Shown: positions 1-8,143, counted from the stretch's first letter. The stretch is 64,000 nucleotides of DNA from Curtobacterium flaccumfaciens (GCF_013359815.1 NZ_JABMCF010000039.1:186001-250000); one strand, 5' to 3'. A program made the numbers and translations. The notes: generated by a model from the letters alone, not told the origin.

Positions 1-824
1 GCCTTGGCTGCTGCCTTCGCGGCGGCTGCTGCGAGGCGGGCCTGGCGGGCCTTCTCGGCGGCGACGCCCTTGCGGTAGTCGGCCTCGACGCCGCGCTGCT
101 TCGAGGTGAGCGCGGTCAGCTGTGCCTCGAGCCGGGACTCGTTGTCGTTCTGGGCGTCCACCGCGGTCTGTGCGGCGTCGGCGGCACCCTGGGCCTGCTG
201 CATCTTCGACTGTGCGGCGTCGGCCAGGTCCCCGAGGGCCTGCTTGGCGCGGTCGGCCTTGTCGGCGAGGCCCTGGGCCACACCGCGGTCCTGCGAGGCC
301 TGCGCGTAGATGCCCTCGGACTGCTCGCTGAGCTTCGACATGGCGCCGAGCTCGTAGAGCAGGTCGCCGGAGTCGGACGGGTGCGTGAGGATGTCCGTCG
401 TCACGTCGTCACCGCTGGTGCGACCGAGCTGGGCGGCGAGCTGACCGGCCTGCTCCTCGGACCGTGCGGCGGTCTGCTTGGCCTCATCGGCCTGCGACTG
501 GAACTTCTTCTGCTTGAGCGTCGCCTCGTCGTACTTGTTCTGCGCGGCCTGGTACGCCTCGCCCGCGGCCTGCGCGGCCTTCTGCTTGGCAGCGGCCTCG
601 CTCTTCAGCGACGAGATGAGCGACTTGATCTCGCTGACCTTGGCCTGCTGGGCACTGGTCGACGACTTCGCCTGCTGCACCTCGTCCCAGCTGGGGTAGC
701 TCGCGGCACTGGCGGACGACGCCGGGGCGAGGACCGCGAGCGTGCCGGCGGTGAGCGCGACGGCGACCGCGGCGGCGATCAGGCGGCTGCGGGAGCGGAG
801 GGAGAAGGGAATGGAGGTCGACAT
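1..824 (-). CDS. Secreted coiled-coil protein, probable peptidoglycan hydrolase N-terminus (partial)
   Basis: The gene starts at 824 and runs off the left edge with about 274 codons visible. Residues 1-41 form a signal peptide: Arg-rich start, a hydrophobic AAVAVALTAGTLAVLAP core and a SSASA-type cleavage region. The next 230 residues are Ala/Gln/Lys/Glu-rich with heptad-like spacing and almost no Pro or Cys, so a long coiled coil. This is the N-terminal layout of RipA/CwlO-like NlpC/P60 or M23 wall hydrolases, but the catalytic domain lies outside the window, so the enzyme class is inferred. The promoter carries GTAAC repeats. Confidence 0.8.
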   Translation of the reverse strand, partial: MSTSIPFSLRSRSRLIAAAVAVALTAGTLAVLAPASSASAASYPSWDEVQQAKSSTSAQQAKVSEIKSLISSLKSEAAAKQKAAQAAGEAYQAAQNKYDEATLKQKKFQSQADEAKQTAARSEEQAGQLAAQLGRTSGDDVTTDILTHPSDSGDLLYELGAMSKLSEQSEGIYAQASQDRGVAQGLADKADRAKQALGDLADAAQSKMQQAQGAADAAQTAVDAQNDNESRLEAQLTALTSKQRGVEADYRKGVAAEKARQARLAAAAAKAAAK

Positions 825-837
825 GTATCTCGATTTC

Positions 838-892
838 GTAACAGCGCGGCAAGGCTCACGCACGTAACACTGTTAACAGGTGCAACAGTAAC
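838..892. promoter_or_regulatory. GTAAC repeat cluster upstream of the wall-protein gene
   Basis: GTAAC occurs at 838-842, 864-868 and 888-892, with GTTAAC at 872-877, all inside 55 bp before the start codon at 824. Repeated GTAAC-type half-sites are associated with the actinobacterial regulator MtrA, which controls wall hydrolases. The link here is inference from motif and neighbour. Confidence 0.4.
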
Positions 893-1082
893 AACACGGG
901 TCGCAGGCTCGACAGCCCCTCGGACGAGGGGTGCGGCCGCCGACGATGCTCGCACCGACAGCATCGGAGACCCGTGCGCTGACGCCGCGACACGCCGGGG
1001 ATGCACGGTTGGCGGGGTCGGATTTGTGAAACCCGGGGGGCGTCCGTATGCTTGTCCATCGGTAGCGCGATGCACTGCTTGC

Positions 1083-1155
1083 GGCCCTATCGTTTAGTGG
1101 CCTAGGACACCGCCCTTTCACGGCGGCAGCACGGGTTCGAATCCCGTTGGGGTCA
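1083..1155 (+). tRNA. tRNA-Glu (anticodon TTC)
   Basis: The 73-nt cloverleaf has a 7-bp acceptor stem GGCCCTA/TGGGGTC with two G-T pairs, anticodon loop CTTTCAC and T-arm GGGTTCGAATCCC. CCA is not encoded. It heads a three-tRNA cluster on the same strand. Confidence 0.95.
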
Positions 1156-1215
1156 CTCCTTGAGTGAGCGAGCAAGTAGTACTGAACAACACCACAGCAA
1201 GACACAACACAACAT

Positions 1216-1292
1216 GGCCCTGTAGCGCAGCTGGTTAGCGTGCCGCCCTGTCACGGCGGAGGTCGCGGGTTCAAGTCCCGTCAGGGTCGCCA
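1216..1292 (+). tRNA. tRNA-Asp (anticodon GTC)
   Basis: Acceptor stem GGCCCTG/CAGGGTC, anticodon loop CTGTCAC and T-arm GGGTTCAAGTCCC. The discriminator G at 1289 is followed by CCA at 1290-1292, so the 3' CCA is encoded here, unlike in the two flanking tRNA genes. Confidence 0.95.
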
Positions 1293-1293
1293 C

Positions 1294-1366
1294 GGCTGGA
1301 TAGCTCAGTTGGTAGAGCGTTCGACTGAAAATCGAAAGGTCCACGGATCGATGCCGTGTCCAGCCA
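1294..1366 (+). tRNA. tRNA-Phe (anticodon GAA)
   Basis: Acceptor stem GGCTGGA/TCCAGCC, anticodon loop CTGAAAA and a T-arm around GGATCGATGCC. It begins 1 nt after the encoded CCA of tRNA-Asp, so the two are probably cotranscribed and cut apart. No CCA is encoded. Confidence 0.95.
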
Positions 1367-1372
1367 CCGGTG

Positions 1373-1402
1373 AAGGCCCCCTGCTTCGGCAGGGGGCCTT
1401 TT
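1373..1402 (+). terminator. Rho-independent terminator of the tRNA cluster
   Basis: A perfect 12-bp stem AAGGCCCCCTGC/GCAGGGGGCCTT closed by a TTCG tetraloop is followed by TT, 6 nt after tRNA-Phe. Because the ends are AA and TT, it could also act on leftward transcription. Confidence 0.85.
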
Positions 1403-1429
1403 CCGTTGTCTGGCCGGTGTGACCTGCTC

Positions 1430-1499
1430 GCAAAACACCGGTGTTCGCGCATCGAGCCGCGGCATGCGCGTGTTCAACGGGCGAACACCGGTGTTTTGC
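1430..1499. repeat. Family B intergenic hairpin, copy 1 (70 bp)
   Basis: Two 19-bp near-complementary arms at 1430-1448 and 1481-1499 each contain the 12-bp palindrome AACACCGGTGTT, around a 32-bp centre. It sits between the rightward tRNA cluster and the leftward aldo/keto reductase. A 70-bp relative with the same spacing lies at 23113-23182. Confidence 0.8.
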
Positions 1500-1506
1500 G
1501 GACTGC

Positions 1507-2517
1507 CTAGGCCTCGCGGGTCTTCGGGCTGCTGTCGTTCGTCTTCGCGGGGTCGCGCTCGACCACGGCGCCCAGGGCATCGTCGATCCGCGACATGAGC
1601 TCCGCGGGGATCGTGACGCCGGCAGCGCCCGCGTTGTCGTGCACCTGCTCCGGACGCGAGGCACCGATGATCGCCGAAGCGACGTTCTCGTTCTGCAGGA
1701 CCCAAGCGACCGCGAGCTGCGCCATCGACAGGTTCAGCTCGTCGGCGACCGGCTGCAGCTCCTGCACCGAGGACAGCACCTCGTCGCGCATGAACCGCTT
1801 GATCATGTCCGCGCCGCCCTTGTCGTCGGTCGCGCGGGAGCCCTCGGGCAGCGGCTGACCCGGCTTGTACTTACCGGTGAGCACACCCTGGGCGATCGGT
1901 GACCAGACGATCTGCGAGATGCCGAGTTCCTTCGAGGTGGGGACGACCTCGTCCTCGATGACCCGCCACAGTGCCGAGTACTGGGGCTGGTTCGAGATGA
2001 GCTGGAAGCCGAGGTCCTTCGCGAGCGCAGCGCCGGCCCGCAGCTGGTCCGCGGTCCACTCGCTGACGCCGACGTACAGGACCTTGCCCTGGCGCACGAT
2101 GTCCGCGAAGGCCTGCATCGTCTCTTCGAGCGGGGTCTCGTGGTCGTATCGGTGCGCCTGGTACAGGTCGACGTAGTCCGTCTGCAGCCGCTGCAGCGAG
2201 CCGTCGATCGACTCGAGGATGTGCTTGCGGGACAGTCCGGTGTCGTTGTGGCCCTTCGGACCGGTCGGGCCGAACACCTTCGTGGCGATCTCGAGGGACT
2301 GGCGCCGCTCGCCCTTGAGTGCTTCGCCGAGGACCGTCTCGGCGCCGGTGTTGGCGTAGACGTCGGCGGTGTCGAACGTCGAGATGCCGACCTCGAGGGC
2401 CGCCTTGACGCAGGCGATCGCCGCGTCGTTCTCGACCTGGGATGCGTGGGTGAGCCAGTTGCCGTAGGTGATCTCGGAGACCTTGAGGCCCGAGTTGCCG
2501 AGGTAGCGGTACTCCAT
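1507..2517 (-). CDS. Aldo/keto reductase (Kv-beta/YghZ-like)
   Basis: The 336-residue protein is an NADPH-dependent TIM-barrel carbonyl reductase. It starts MEYRYLGNSGLKVSEI, and the AKR tetrad is visible as Asp49, Tyr54 (FDTADVY), Lys80 (ATKVF) and His122 (YQAHRYD). The conserved GVSEWTADQL and PIAQGVLTGKY segments place it with the potassium-channel beta-subunit-like AKRs. The start at 2517 is chosen for the GGAGT ribosome site and the family N-terminus; upstream in-frame codons are not conserved-looking. It is a single gene and the substrate is unknown. Confidence 0.9.
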   Translation of the reverse strand: MEYRYLGNSGLKVSEITYGNWLTHASQVENDAAIACVKAALEVGISTFDTADVYANTGAETVLGEALKGERRQSLEIATKVFGPTGPKGHNDTGLSRKHILESIDGSLQRLQTDYVDLYQAHRYDHETPLEETMQAFADIVRQGKVLYVGVSEWTADQLRAGAALAKDLGFQLISNQPQYSALWRVIEDEVVPTSKELGISQIVWSPIAQGVLTGKYKPGQPLPEGSRATDDKGGADMIKRFMRDEVLSSVQELQPVADELNLSMAQLAVAWVLQNENVASAIIGASRPEQVHDNAGAAGVTIPAELMSRIDDALGAVVERDPAKTNDSSPKTREA

Positions 2518-2922
2518 GTGCGTGTCACTCCTGTCGTGGGGCGCGTCGGTGCGACCCGAACCGTGACGGTAGTCCGCGGGTCGATGCCGGGACCCAGCGG
2601 CAGTCCCCGGCGGCAGGACGAAACCCCGGCGATGTGGCCTGGGCCAGTGATCGTTCCGGGGTCTACAGCACTCCGTTCCCACAACGCCGAGCGCGGTGCA
2701 TAGGCAAGGTCATGACACCGTTTCAATTGCCCGACGATCTCGACGGCACCCTCCGTCTCCTCTTCCACGCGTTTCGCGTCGGCGAGTTCGTCCTCCGCAC
2801 CGTCGAACGCCTTGCCGTCACCAGGAGACGGCGGCCGTGCTCGGTGCCCGACCCAGCCTCTGAGGTGCAGGATCGAAAGGGTTGCGGCACGGAGCGGTGC
2901 CGCCGGAAGCGAGGGAGCATCC
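2518..2922. other. 405-bp divergent intergenic region, no convincing gene
   Basis: It lies between the leftward aldo/keto reductase and the rightward epimerase. A rightward frame from 2712 and leftward frames here have GC-rich third positions but no good ribosome site and no family resemblance. A candidate leftward promoter is annotated separately. Confidence 0.5.
2697..2726 (-). promoter_or_regulatory. Candidate sigma-A promoter for the aldo/keto reductase
   Basis: Reading leftward, TTGAAA (2721-2726) and TATGCA (2697-2702) are separated by 18 bp. The implied leader is about 170 nt, which is long, so support is moderate. Confidence 0.35.
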
Positions 2923-3915
2923 ATGACCGGAGCGAGCGTGTTGTTCATCGGCGGGAGCGGCGTGATCAGCGCCGCCTGCGTCCGGGAAGCCGTCGAGCAG
3001 GGGTTCGACGTCACCGTGCTCAACCGGGGGACCACCGGGGGCAGGCCGATCCCGGAGGGTGTGACGCGCCTCCAGGCCGATGTGTCGGACCGCAGCGCAC
3101 TGGCGGACGCACTCGGCGACCAGCGTTTCGACGTGGTCGTGAACTGGATTGCCTTCACGCCGGACCAGGTGCAGGCCGACGTCGACTTCTTCGCCGGGCG
3201 GACGCGGCAGTACGTGTTCATCAGCTCGGCTTCGGCGTACCAGACGCCGGCGACGCACCTGCCGATCACGGAGTCGACGCCGCTGAAGAACCCGTACTGG
3301 CAGTACTCACGCGACAAGATCGCGTGCGAGGAGCTGCTGATGGAGGCGTACCGGGAGCAGGACTTCCCGGTGACGATCGTGCGGCCGTCGCACACCTACG
3401 ACGAGACGAAGCTGCCGCTGACCGGCGGCTGGACCGCGGTCGCTCGGATGCGTGCCGGCAAGCCGGTCATCATCACCGGCGACGGCACCTCGCTGTGGAC
3501 CCTGACGCACAGCCGCGACTTCGCGGTCGGGTTCACGGGGCTGCTCGACCGGGCCGAGGCGATCGGTGAGCCCTTCACGATCACGAGCGATGAGGCGCCG
3601 ACGTGGAACGCCATCGCGCACGAGATCGCTGCGGCGGCCGGGGTCGAGGACCTGCGGATCGTGCACGTGCCGGCGGACGCGATCAACGCCGTCGACCCCG
3701 AGTGGGGCGCGGCGCTGCTCGGCGACAAGGCGAACAGCTCGGTGTTCGACAACAGCAAGGTCCGGTCGCTCGTGCCGTGGTACCGGCCGCGCACGACCTA
3801 CCGGCAGAGTGTGCGCGAGGTCATCGCCTGGTACGAGGCGCACCCCGAGGAGCAGGTCGTCGACGAGCGGCTCGATGCCCTGATGGACGAGTTGGCGGCG
3901 CGCTGGGCGGTGTGA
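2923..3915 (+). CDS. NAD-dependent epimerase/dehydratase family protein
   Basis: 330-residue extended SDR. The Rossmann glycine motif is FIGGSGVI near residues 8-15, followed by a basic residue after beta-2 (LNRG). The catalytic Tyr128-xxx-Lys132 appears in YSRDK, with Ser residues at ISSASAY upstream. The C-terminal half (HSRDFAVGF, WYRPRTTYRQSV) resembles nucleotide-sugar or isoflavone-reductase-like members. It starts at the ATG after GAGGGAGC. The substrate cannot be assigned; no sugar-pathway genes adjoin it. Confidence 0.85.
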   Translation: MTGASVLFIGGSGVISAACVREAVEQGFDVTVLNRGTTGGRPIPEGVTRLQADVSDRSALADALGDQRFDVVVNWIAFTPDQVQADVDFFAGRTRQYVFISSASAYQTPATHLPITESTPLKNPYWQYSRDKIACEELLMEAYREQDFPVTIVRPSHTYDETKLPLTGGWTAVARMRAGKPVIITGDGTSLWTLTHSRDFAVGFTGLLDRAEAIGEPFTITSDEAPTWNAIAHEIAAAAGVEDLRIVHVPADAINAVDPEWGAALLGDKANSSVFDNSKVRSLVPWYRPRTTYRQSVREVIAWYEAHPEEQVVDERLDALMDELAARWAV

Positions 3916-3925
3916 GCCGCACTTG

Positions 3926-3976
3926 GTGAGCAGAAATGGTCGGGTGCCGTGTGGCGACCCGACCATTTCTGCTCAC
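3926..3976. repeat. Family A intergenic hairpin, copy 1 (51 bp)
   Basis: Perfect 20-bp arms (3926-3945 and 3957-3976) around an 11-nt loop lie between convergent genes. The second copy at 11767-11817 differs at two arm positions with matching changes on the other arm, so base pairing is conserved. It may be a bidirectional terminator. Confidence 0.85.
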
Positions 3977-4036
3977 GAAACTCGCGAAGCGCGCGCGAGC
4001 GCGAGCGCGCGGGCGCGCGAGCCCGCGGCGCGCCCG

Positions 4037-5266
4037 TCAGGCGCGAGCGGTCAGCACGTCCGCCAGGGTTCCGATCGCGAAGCGCACCTCGTCGTCGGTG
4101 ACGACGAGGGGCGGCGCGAAGCGGATCGTCGACCCGTGGGTGTCCTTCACCAGGAGCCCGCGGTCGGCGAGGTCCTTCGAGATCTGCTTGCCGGTGCCGA
4201 GCGCGGGGTCGATGTCGATCCCGGCCCAGAGTCCGGCGACCCGGTGCGAGACGACACCCTTGCCGAGCAGGTCGTCGAGCAGGCCCCGCAACAGCGGTTC
4301 GCCGTCGAGGGCCCGCTGCTGGAAGGTGCCCTCTCCGAGCATCGCCACGACCTCGGCGCCGACGGCTGCGGCGAGCGGGTTGCCGCCGAAGGTCGATCCG
4401 TGTTCGCCGGGGCGCAGGACGCCCAGGACATCGCGCGAGCCCACCACCGCGGACACCGGCACGATGCCGCCACCGAGGGCCTTGCCCAGTGTGATCAGGT
4501 CGGGACGCACCCCGACGCGCTGCACCGCGAGCGTGTGCCCCGTGCGACCGAGGCCGGACTGGATCTCGTCGGCGATGAACAACGCACCGAACTCGTCACA
4601 GACCGCGCGGACTTCAGGGAGGTACGACTCCGGCGGGATGACCACGCCGCCCTCACCCTGGATCGGCTCGAGCAGCACGGCCACGACGGTCTCGTCCATC
4701 GCCTCGCGCAGAGCCGCAGCGTCGCCGTACGGCACCGTGCGGAAGCCGGGCGTGAACGGCCCGAAGTCGTCGTGGGCCGAGGGGTCGTCGGAGAACGAGA
4801 TGATGGTCGTGGTGCGCCCGTGGAAGTTCCCGGACGCGACGATGATCGTCGCCCGCTCGGCCGGCACGCCCTTGACGCGGTAGCCCCAGGCGCGGGCCAC
4901 CTTGATCGCGGACTCGACGGCCTCGGCACCGGTGTTCATCGGCAGGACCATCTCGGTCTCCGTCAACGCCGCCAGTGCTGCGGCGAACGGGCCGAGCTGG
5001 TCGTTCACGAAGGCGCGGCTGGTCAGCGTCACGCGGTCGAGCTGCGCCCGTGCGGCGTCGAGCAGCCGCGGGTTGCCGTGGCCGAAGTTCACCGCCGAGT
5101 ACGCGGCGAGGCCGTCCAGGTACTGCTTGCCGTCGACGTCGGTGACGGTCGCTCCCTGACCCGACGCGATGACGACGGGCAGCGGGCTGTAGTTGTGCGC
5201 GAGGGCGCGGTCCTCGACGGCGAGCGCCGCCGCGGTGTTGACCCCGAGCGACGCTGCCGCCGACAT
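4037..5266 (-). CDS. rocD: Ornithine--oxo-acid transaminase
   Basis: 409-residue class III PLP aminotransferase that converts ornithine to glutamate-5-semialdehyde. The PLP Lys is Lys262 in TLGKALGGG, the cofactor Asp is in IADEIQSGLGRTG, and MNTGAEAVE is the phosphate-binding loop. The ATG overlaps the stop of the upstream hydrolase gene by one base (TGATG), so translation is coupled. The product joins proline/arginine catabolism, and putA, which oxidises P5C, lies 6.5 kb away. A GC-dinucleotide-rich tract at about 3980-4030 borders its 3' end. Confidence 0.93.
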   Translation of the reverse strand: MSAAASLGVNTAAALAVEDRALAHNYSPLPVVIASGQGATVTDVDGKQYLDGLAAYSAVNFGHGNPRLLDAARAQLDRVTLTSRAFVNDQLGPFAAALAALTETEMVLPMNTGAEAVESAIKVARAWGYRVKGVPAERATIIVASGNFHGRTTTIISFSDDPSAHDDFGPFTPGFRTVPYGDAAALREAMDETVVAVLLEPIQGEGGVVIPPESYLPEVRAVCDEFGALFIADEIQSGLGRTGHTLAVQRVGVRPDLITLGKALGGGIVPVSAVVGSRDVLGVLRPGEHGSTFGGNPLAAAVGAEVVAMLGEGTFQQRALDGEPLLRGLLDDLLGKGVVSHRVAGLWAGIDIDPALGTGKQISKDLADRGLLVKDTHGSTIRFAPPLVVTDDEVRFAIGTLADVLTARA

Positions 5267-6174
5267 CAGCTGACCCCGAGCGAACGCGCGACCGAGGTGC
5301 CGGTGCCGACCGGGTGCAGGTCGAGGGTGCAGCACTTCACGCCGCCACCGCCGAGCAGCAGCTCGGACAGGTCGACGCCGATCGGGTTGTAGCCCTTCTC
5401 GCGCAGCTGCTCGGCGAACCGGACAGCCCGGGCGGCGATCACGACGTTGTACCCGTCGGAGTACGAGTTCAGGCCGAGGATCGCGGCGTCCTCTTCCGTG
5501 GCGATGATCGCGTCCGGGAAGCGCTCGCGCAGGATCGCCAGCGACGGCTCGTCGAAGGCGCTTTCCAGGTACGCGATGTTGCTCGTCCCGTCGACGGCGG
5601 GCTCGGGGTCGAGCACGGCGATGGCGGTGTCGAGGTGGTAGAAGCTCGGGTTGATGAGCTTGAGCGTCACGACCTCGCGGCCGTAGATCTTCGCGAGCTC
5701 GTCGTGCGAGGTGCTGTCCGACCGGAAGCCGGTGCCGGCGAAGATCGTGTCCCCGATGAGCAGGAAGTCACCCTCGCCCTCGTTGGTCTGCTCCGGCTCG
5801 GCGACGGTCAGACCGGCCTGGCGGAACCAGTCCATGTACGCGGGGCCCTCGGGCTGGCGCTCGGGGTACTGGAACTTCGCGCCGTACGCGATGCCGTCGA
5901 GGACGAACCCGCCGTTGGCCGCGTAGACCATGTCCGGCAGGCCGTCGATCGGGTCGATGTACGAGATGTCGAAGCCGAGCTGCTCGTAGACGGCGACGAG
6001 CGACTCCCACTGCTCGACGGCCTTCGACGTGTCGGTCGGCTCCTCCGGGTGCATCCACGGGTTGATCCGGTAGCTCACGGTGTAGAAGTCCGGCTTGCAC
6101 ATCAGGATCGTGCGCTTGGTGGCGACACGGGCCGGGGTGGCGACGGACTCGGGGGCGGGTGCGGTGTTCGACAT
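5266..6174 (-). CDS. Amidinotransferase-fold guanidine hydrolase (ddaH / arginine dihydrolase type)
   Basis: 302 residues with the pentein signatures: ANGGFVLDG near 86-94, NEGEGD near 131-136, GFRSDSTSHDEL, catalytic His180 (FYHLDTA) and the C-terminal nucleophile Cys281/282 in GGVKCCTLDLHP. The family cleaves dimethylarginine or arginine guanidino groups. Coupling to rocD suggests that ornithine is the useful product, favouring an arginine-dihydrolase or citrulline-hydrolase activity over strict dimethylargininase; this is inference. It begins at the ATG after a consensus AGGAGG. A divergent AsnC regulator lies upstream. Confidence 0.85.
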   Translation of the reverse strand: MSNTAPAPESVATPARVATKRTILMCKPDFYTVSYRINPWMHPEEPTDTSKAVEQWESLVAVYEQLGFDISYIDPIDGLPDMVYAANGGFVLDGIAYGAKFQYPERQPEGPAYMDWFRQAGLTVAEPEQTNEGEGDFLLIGDTIFAGTGFRSDSTSHDELAKIYGREVVTLKLINPSFYHLDTAIAVLDPEPAVDGTSNIAYLESAFDEPSLAILRERFPDAIIATEEDAAILGLNSYSDGYNVVIAARAVRFAEQLREKGYNPIGVDLSELLLGGGGVKCCTLDLHPVGTGTSVARSLGVS

Positions 6175-6477
6175 CAGTCCTCCTGGAAGGGACCGGGGCC
6201 CGAGCCTGCCAGGAACCGAAACGGAACGAGGAGAAGAGCTCCGGTGAGATGCAGGCTCACTCACCGCAGCGGACCAGGTCGACGCCGAGTCGATCCTTCC
6301 ACAGACTCACCGCAGCGGAACAGTGACACTCATGCATCGACGCCGAGTCGGTCCTGGCACAGACCGTCCACGGAGTGCAGTCCCCCGCCTGCGGGACCGT
6401 GACACCCGTTCGGGTGACGCACGTTTCGTGCGCGAGACCCACCAGCCTCGCAACAAGTCCGCGTACGATGGGGACAA
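6175..6477. promoter_or_regulatory. Divergent ddaH-like/asnC control region with direct repeats
   Basis: ACTCACCGCAGCGGA occurs at 6259-6273 and 6305-6319, and TCGACGCCGAGTCG at 6279-6292 and 6337-6350, so a two-part block is imperfectly duplicated between the divergent genes. AsnC/Lrp regulators bind repeated sites, which makes these candidate operators. A -10-like TACGAT at 6464-6469 precedes the asnC start by 8 nt. Confidence 0.5.
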
Positions 6478-6915
6478 ATGGATACGCTCGACCACCGCAT
6501 CCTGGATCAGCTCCGGGACAACGCCCGCGCCGGCTACGGCGACATCGGGTCGGTGGTCGGACTCTCGGCCTCGGCCGTCAAGCGCCGTGTCGACCGGCTG
6601 GTCGGTGACGGCGTCATCCAGGGCTTCACGATCAAGGTCGACCCCGCCGTCGAGGACCGCGGCACCGAGGCCTGGGTCGAGCTCTACTGCCGCGGCACCG
6701 TCTCGCCCGACGAGCTGCGTGCCCTGCTCGACACCGTCCCCGAGGTCATCGACGCCGGTACGGTCACCGGCAGCGCCGACGCCGTCGTGCACATGCGTTC
6801 GAAGGACCTGTCCGCGCTCGAGGAGGCGCTCGACAAGGTCCGCCTCGCACCCCAGGTCGACCACACCCGCTCCGCGATCGTGCTCTCCAAGCTCGTCAGT
6901 CGAGAGACCGCGTAA
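6478..6915 (+). CDS. Lrp/AsnC family transcriptional regulator
   Basis: 145 residues. The N-terminal winged helix-turn-helix is DHRILDQLRDNARAGYGDIG with the recognition helix near SASAVKRRVDRL. The C-terminal RAM ligand domain is about residues 65-140 (VEDRGTEAWVELY, VTGSADAVVHMRS). Position and orientation suggest that it controls the divergent hydrolase-rocD operon in response to arginine, ornithine or a relative; that is inference. Confidence 0.92.
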   Translation: MDTLDHRILDQLRDNARAGYGDIGSVVGLSASAVKRRVDRLVGDGVIQGFTIKVDPAVEDRGTEAWVELYCRGTVSPDELRALLDTVPEVIDAGTVTGSADAVVHMRSKDLSALEEALDKVRLAPQVDHTRSAIVLSKLVSRETA

Positions 6916-6925
6916 CGTCCCACGC

Positions 6926-7306
6926 ATGGGACGGAAGACGGCCGGGAGGCGCGGATCACCGCCCACGGGATCGCGTCCGGCCCGGCAGCTGGTCACCGCT
7001 GCGAGCGTCGCCTACGTCGCGAACTGCCTGTGGGGCACCGCGGTCGCCGTGCAGCTGATCCGCACGAAGAAGCTCCGTGTCGTGCACCACGGCCTGTTCG
7101 TCGTGACCGCGACCCTGACCGGCGTCGCCGCGACGACCCCCGCGTGGACCCGCGACCGGACCGCACTGTTCCTGCTGCCGGCACTCGTGCCCCTGGCGGT
7201 CGCTCCACGCACCGACCCGCGCTCCGGAGCACACTGGAAGGTCGCGGTCGCCGCCGCACCGTCCTACCTGGGGGCCGTGCTCGCCCGCAGGCGATCAGAG
7301 AGGTGA
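6926..7306 (+). CDS. Small membrane protein, function unknown
   Basis: 126 residues. A basic N-terminus (GRKTAGRRG) is followed by about three hydrophobic segments: VTAASVAYVANCLWGTAVAV, HHGLFVVTATLTGVAAT and a C-terminal FLLPALVPLAVA plus VAVAAAPSYLGAVLA. The start at 6926 is preceded by TAACGT, whose TAA is the asnC stop, 7 nt upstream. I do not recognise the family. Confidence 0.65.
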   Translation: MGRKTAGRRGSPPTGSRPARQLVTAASVAYVANCLWGTAVAVQLIRTKKLRVVHHGLFVVTATLTGVAATTPAWTRDRTALFLLPALVPLAVAPRTDPRSGAHWKVAVAAAPSYLGAVLARRRSER

Positions 7307-7309
7307 GCA

Positions 7310-8143
7310 GTGGAGCTGTTCGAGGCCATCCGACGACGACGCACGACGAACGGGCCGTTCCTGCCCGATCCGGTGTCGGACGAGCACCAGCGACTGCTCA
7401 TGGAGCTCGCCGGCCGGGCGCCGTCGCAGCTCAACAGTCAGCCGTGGCGCTTCGTGCTGATCGAGGAGCGCCAGACGATCGACCGCGTCGCCGAGATCAG
7501 CGGCAGCTCGATGACCCGCACCATGGCCGAGGGCACGTTCTTCGAGCGGTACAAGCCGTACTTCCGGTTCTCGAAGGCCGAGATGGACGAGCGGCGCGAC
7601 GGGATGCTGTTCGACAAGCTCCCCGGGCCGCTGCGGCCGTTCACGAAGCAGGTGTTCACGAAGCGCGGGCAGCTGCTCATGAACACGCTCCGGGTGCCGC
7701 AGACCCTGGGTGAGGAGAACCGGAAGCTCGTCGCCGGGTCGCCGCTGCTGCTCGGCGTGATGCTCGACCGCCACGAGTACCGGAAGGAGGAGCTGTCCGG
7801 CTTCTACTCGGTGTTCAGCATGGGCGCGGCGATGGAGAACATCTGGCTCGCGACGACCGAGCTCGGCCTGGGGATCCAGTTCGTGTCCTTCCCGATGGAG
7901 ACCCCCGGCGCGTGGGAGGAGATCGAGGGACTGCTCCGCGTGCCCGAGTCGCTCGAGCTGATGGCCGTCTACCGGATCGGGTACCTGCCCCCGGAACGAC
8001 GACGTCCGGCCATCGACTGGACGTCGAGCGAGCGGAAGCGTCCCTCGCAGTACGTGTTCCGCGGCACCTGCGACACCCCGCAGCGCGGGTGGGACGACGC
8101 ACCCGTCGCAGCCCACATCGAACCGGAGGCGACCACATCGTGA
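7310..8143 (+). CDS. Nitroreductase family protein
   Basis: 277-residue FMN-dependent oxidoreductase. The N-terminal FMN contacts are [10 protein letters not shown] and [12 protein letters not shown]. The mid region [23 protein letters not shown] is the classic nitroreductase helix and beta strand. It begins at GTG 7310, 3 nt after the preceding stop, with AGAGAGG upstream. Its stop overlaps the next start (GTGA). The substrate is not predictable. Confidence 0.9.
   Translation: MELFEAIRRRRTTNGPFLPDPVSDEHQRLLMELAGRAPSQLNSQPWRFVLIEERQTIDRVAEISGSSMTRTMAEGTFFERYKPYFRFSKAEMDERRDGMLFDKLPGPLRPFTKQVFTKRGQLLMNTLRVPQTLGEENRKLVAGSPLLLGVMLDRHEYRKEELSGFYSVFSMGAAMENIWLATTELGLGIQFVSFPMETPGAWEEIEGLLRVPESLELMAVYRIGYLPPERRRPAIDWTSSERKRPSQYVFRGTCDTPQRGWDDAPVAAHIEPEATTS

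Noticed and set aside
2712..2922. Short rightward frame starting MTPFQLPDDLDG
   Set aside because: No convincing ribosome site, runs into the epimerase in another frame, and overlaps a candidate leftward promoter.
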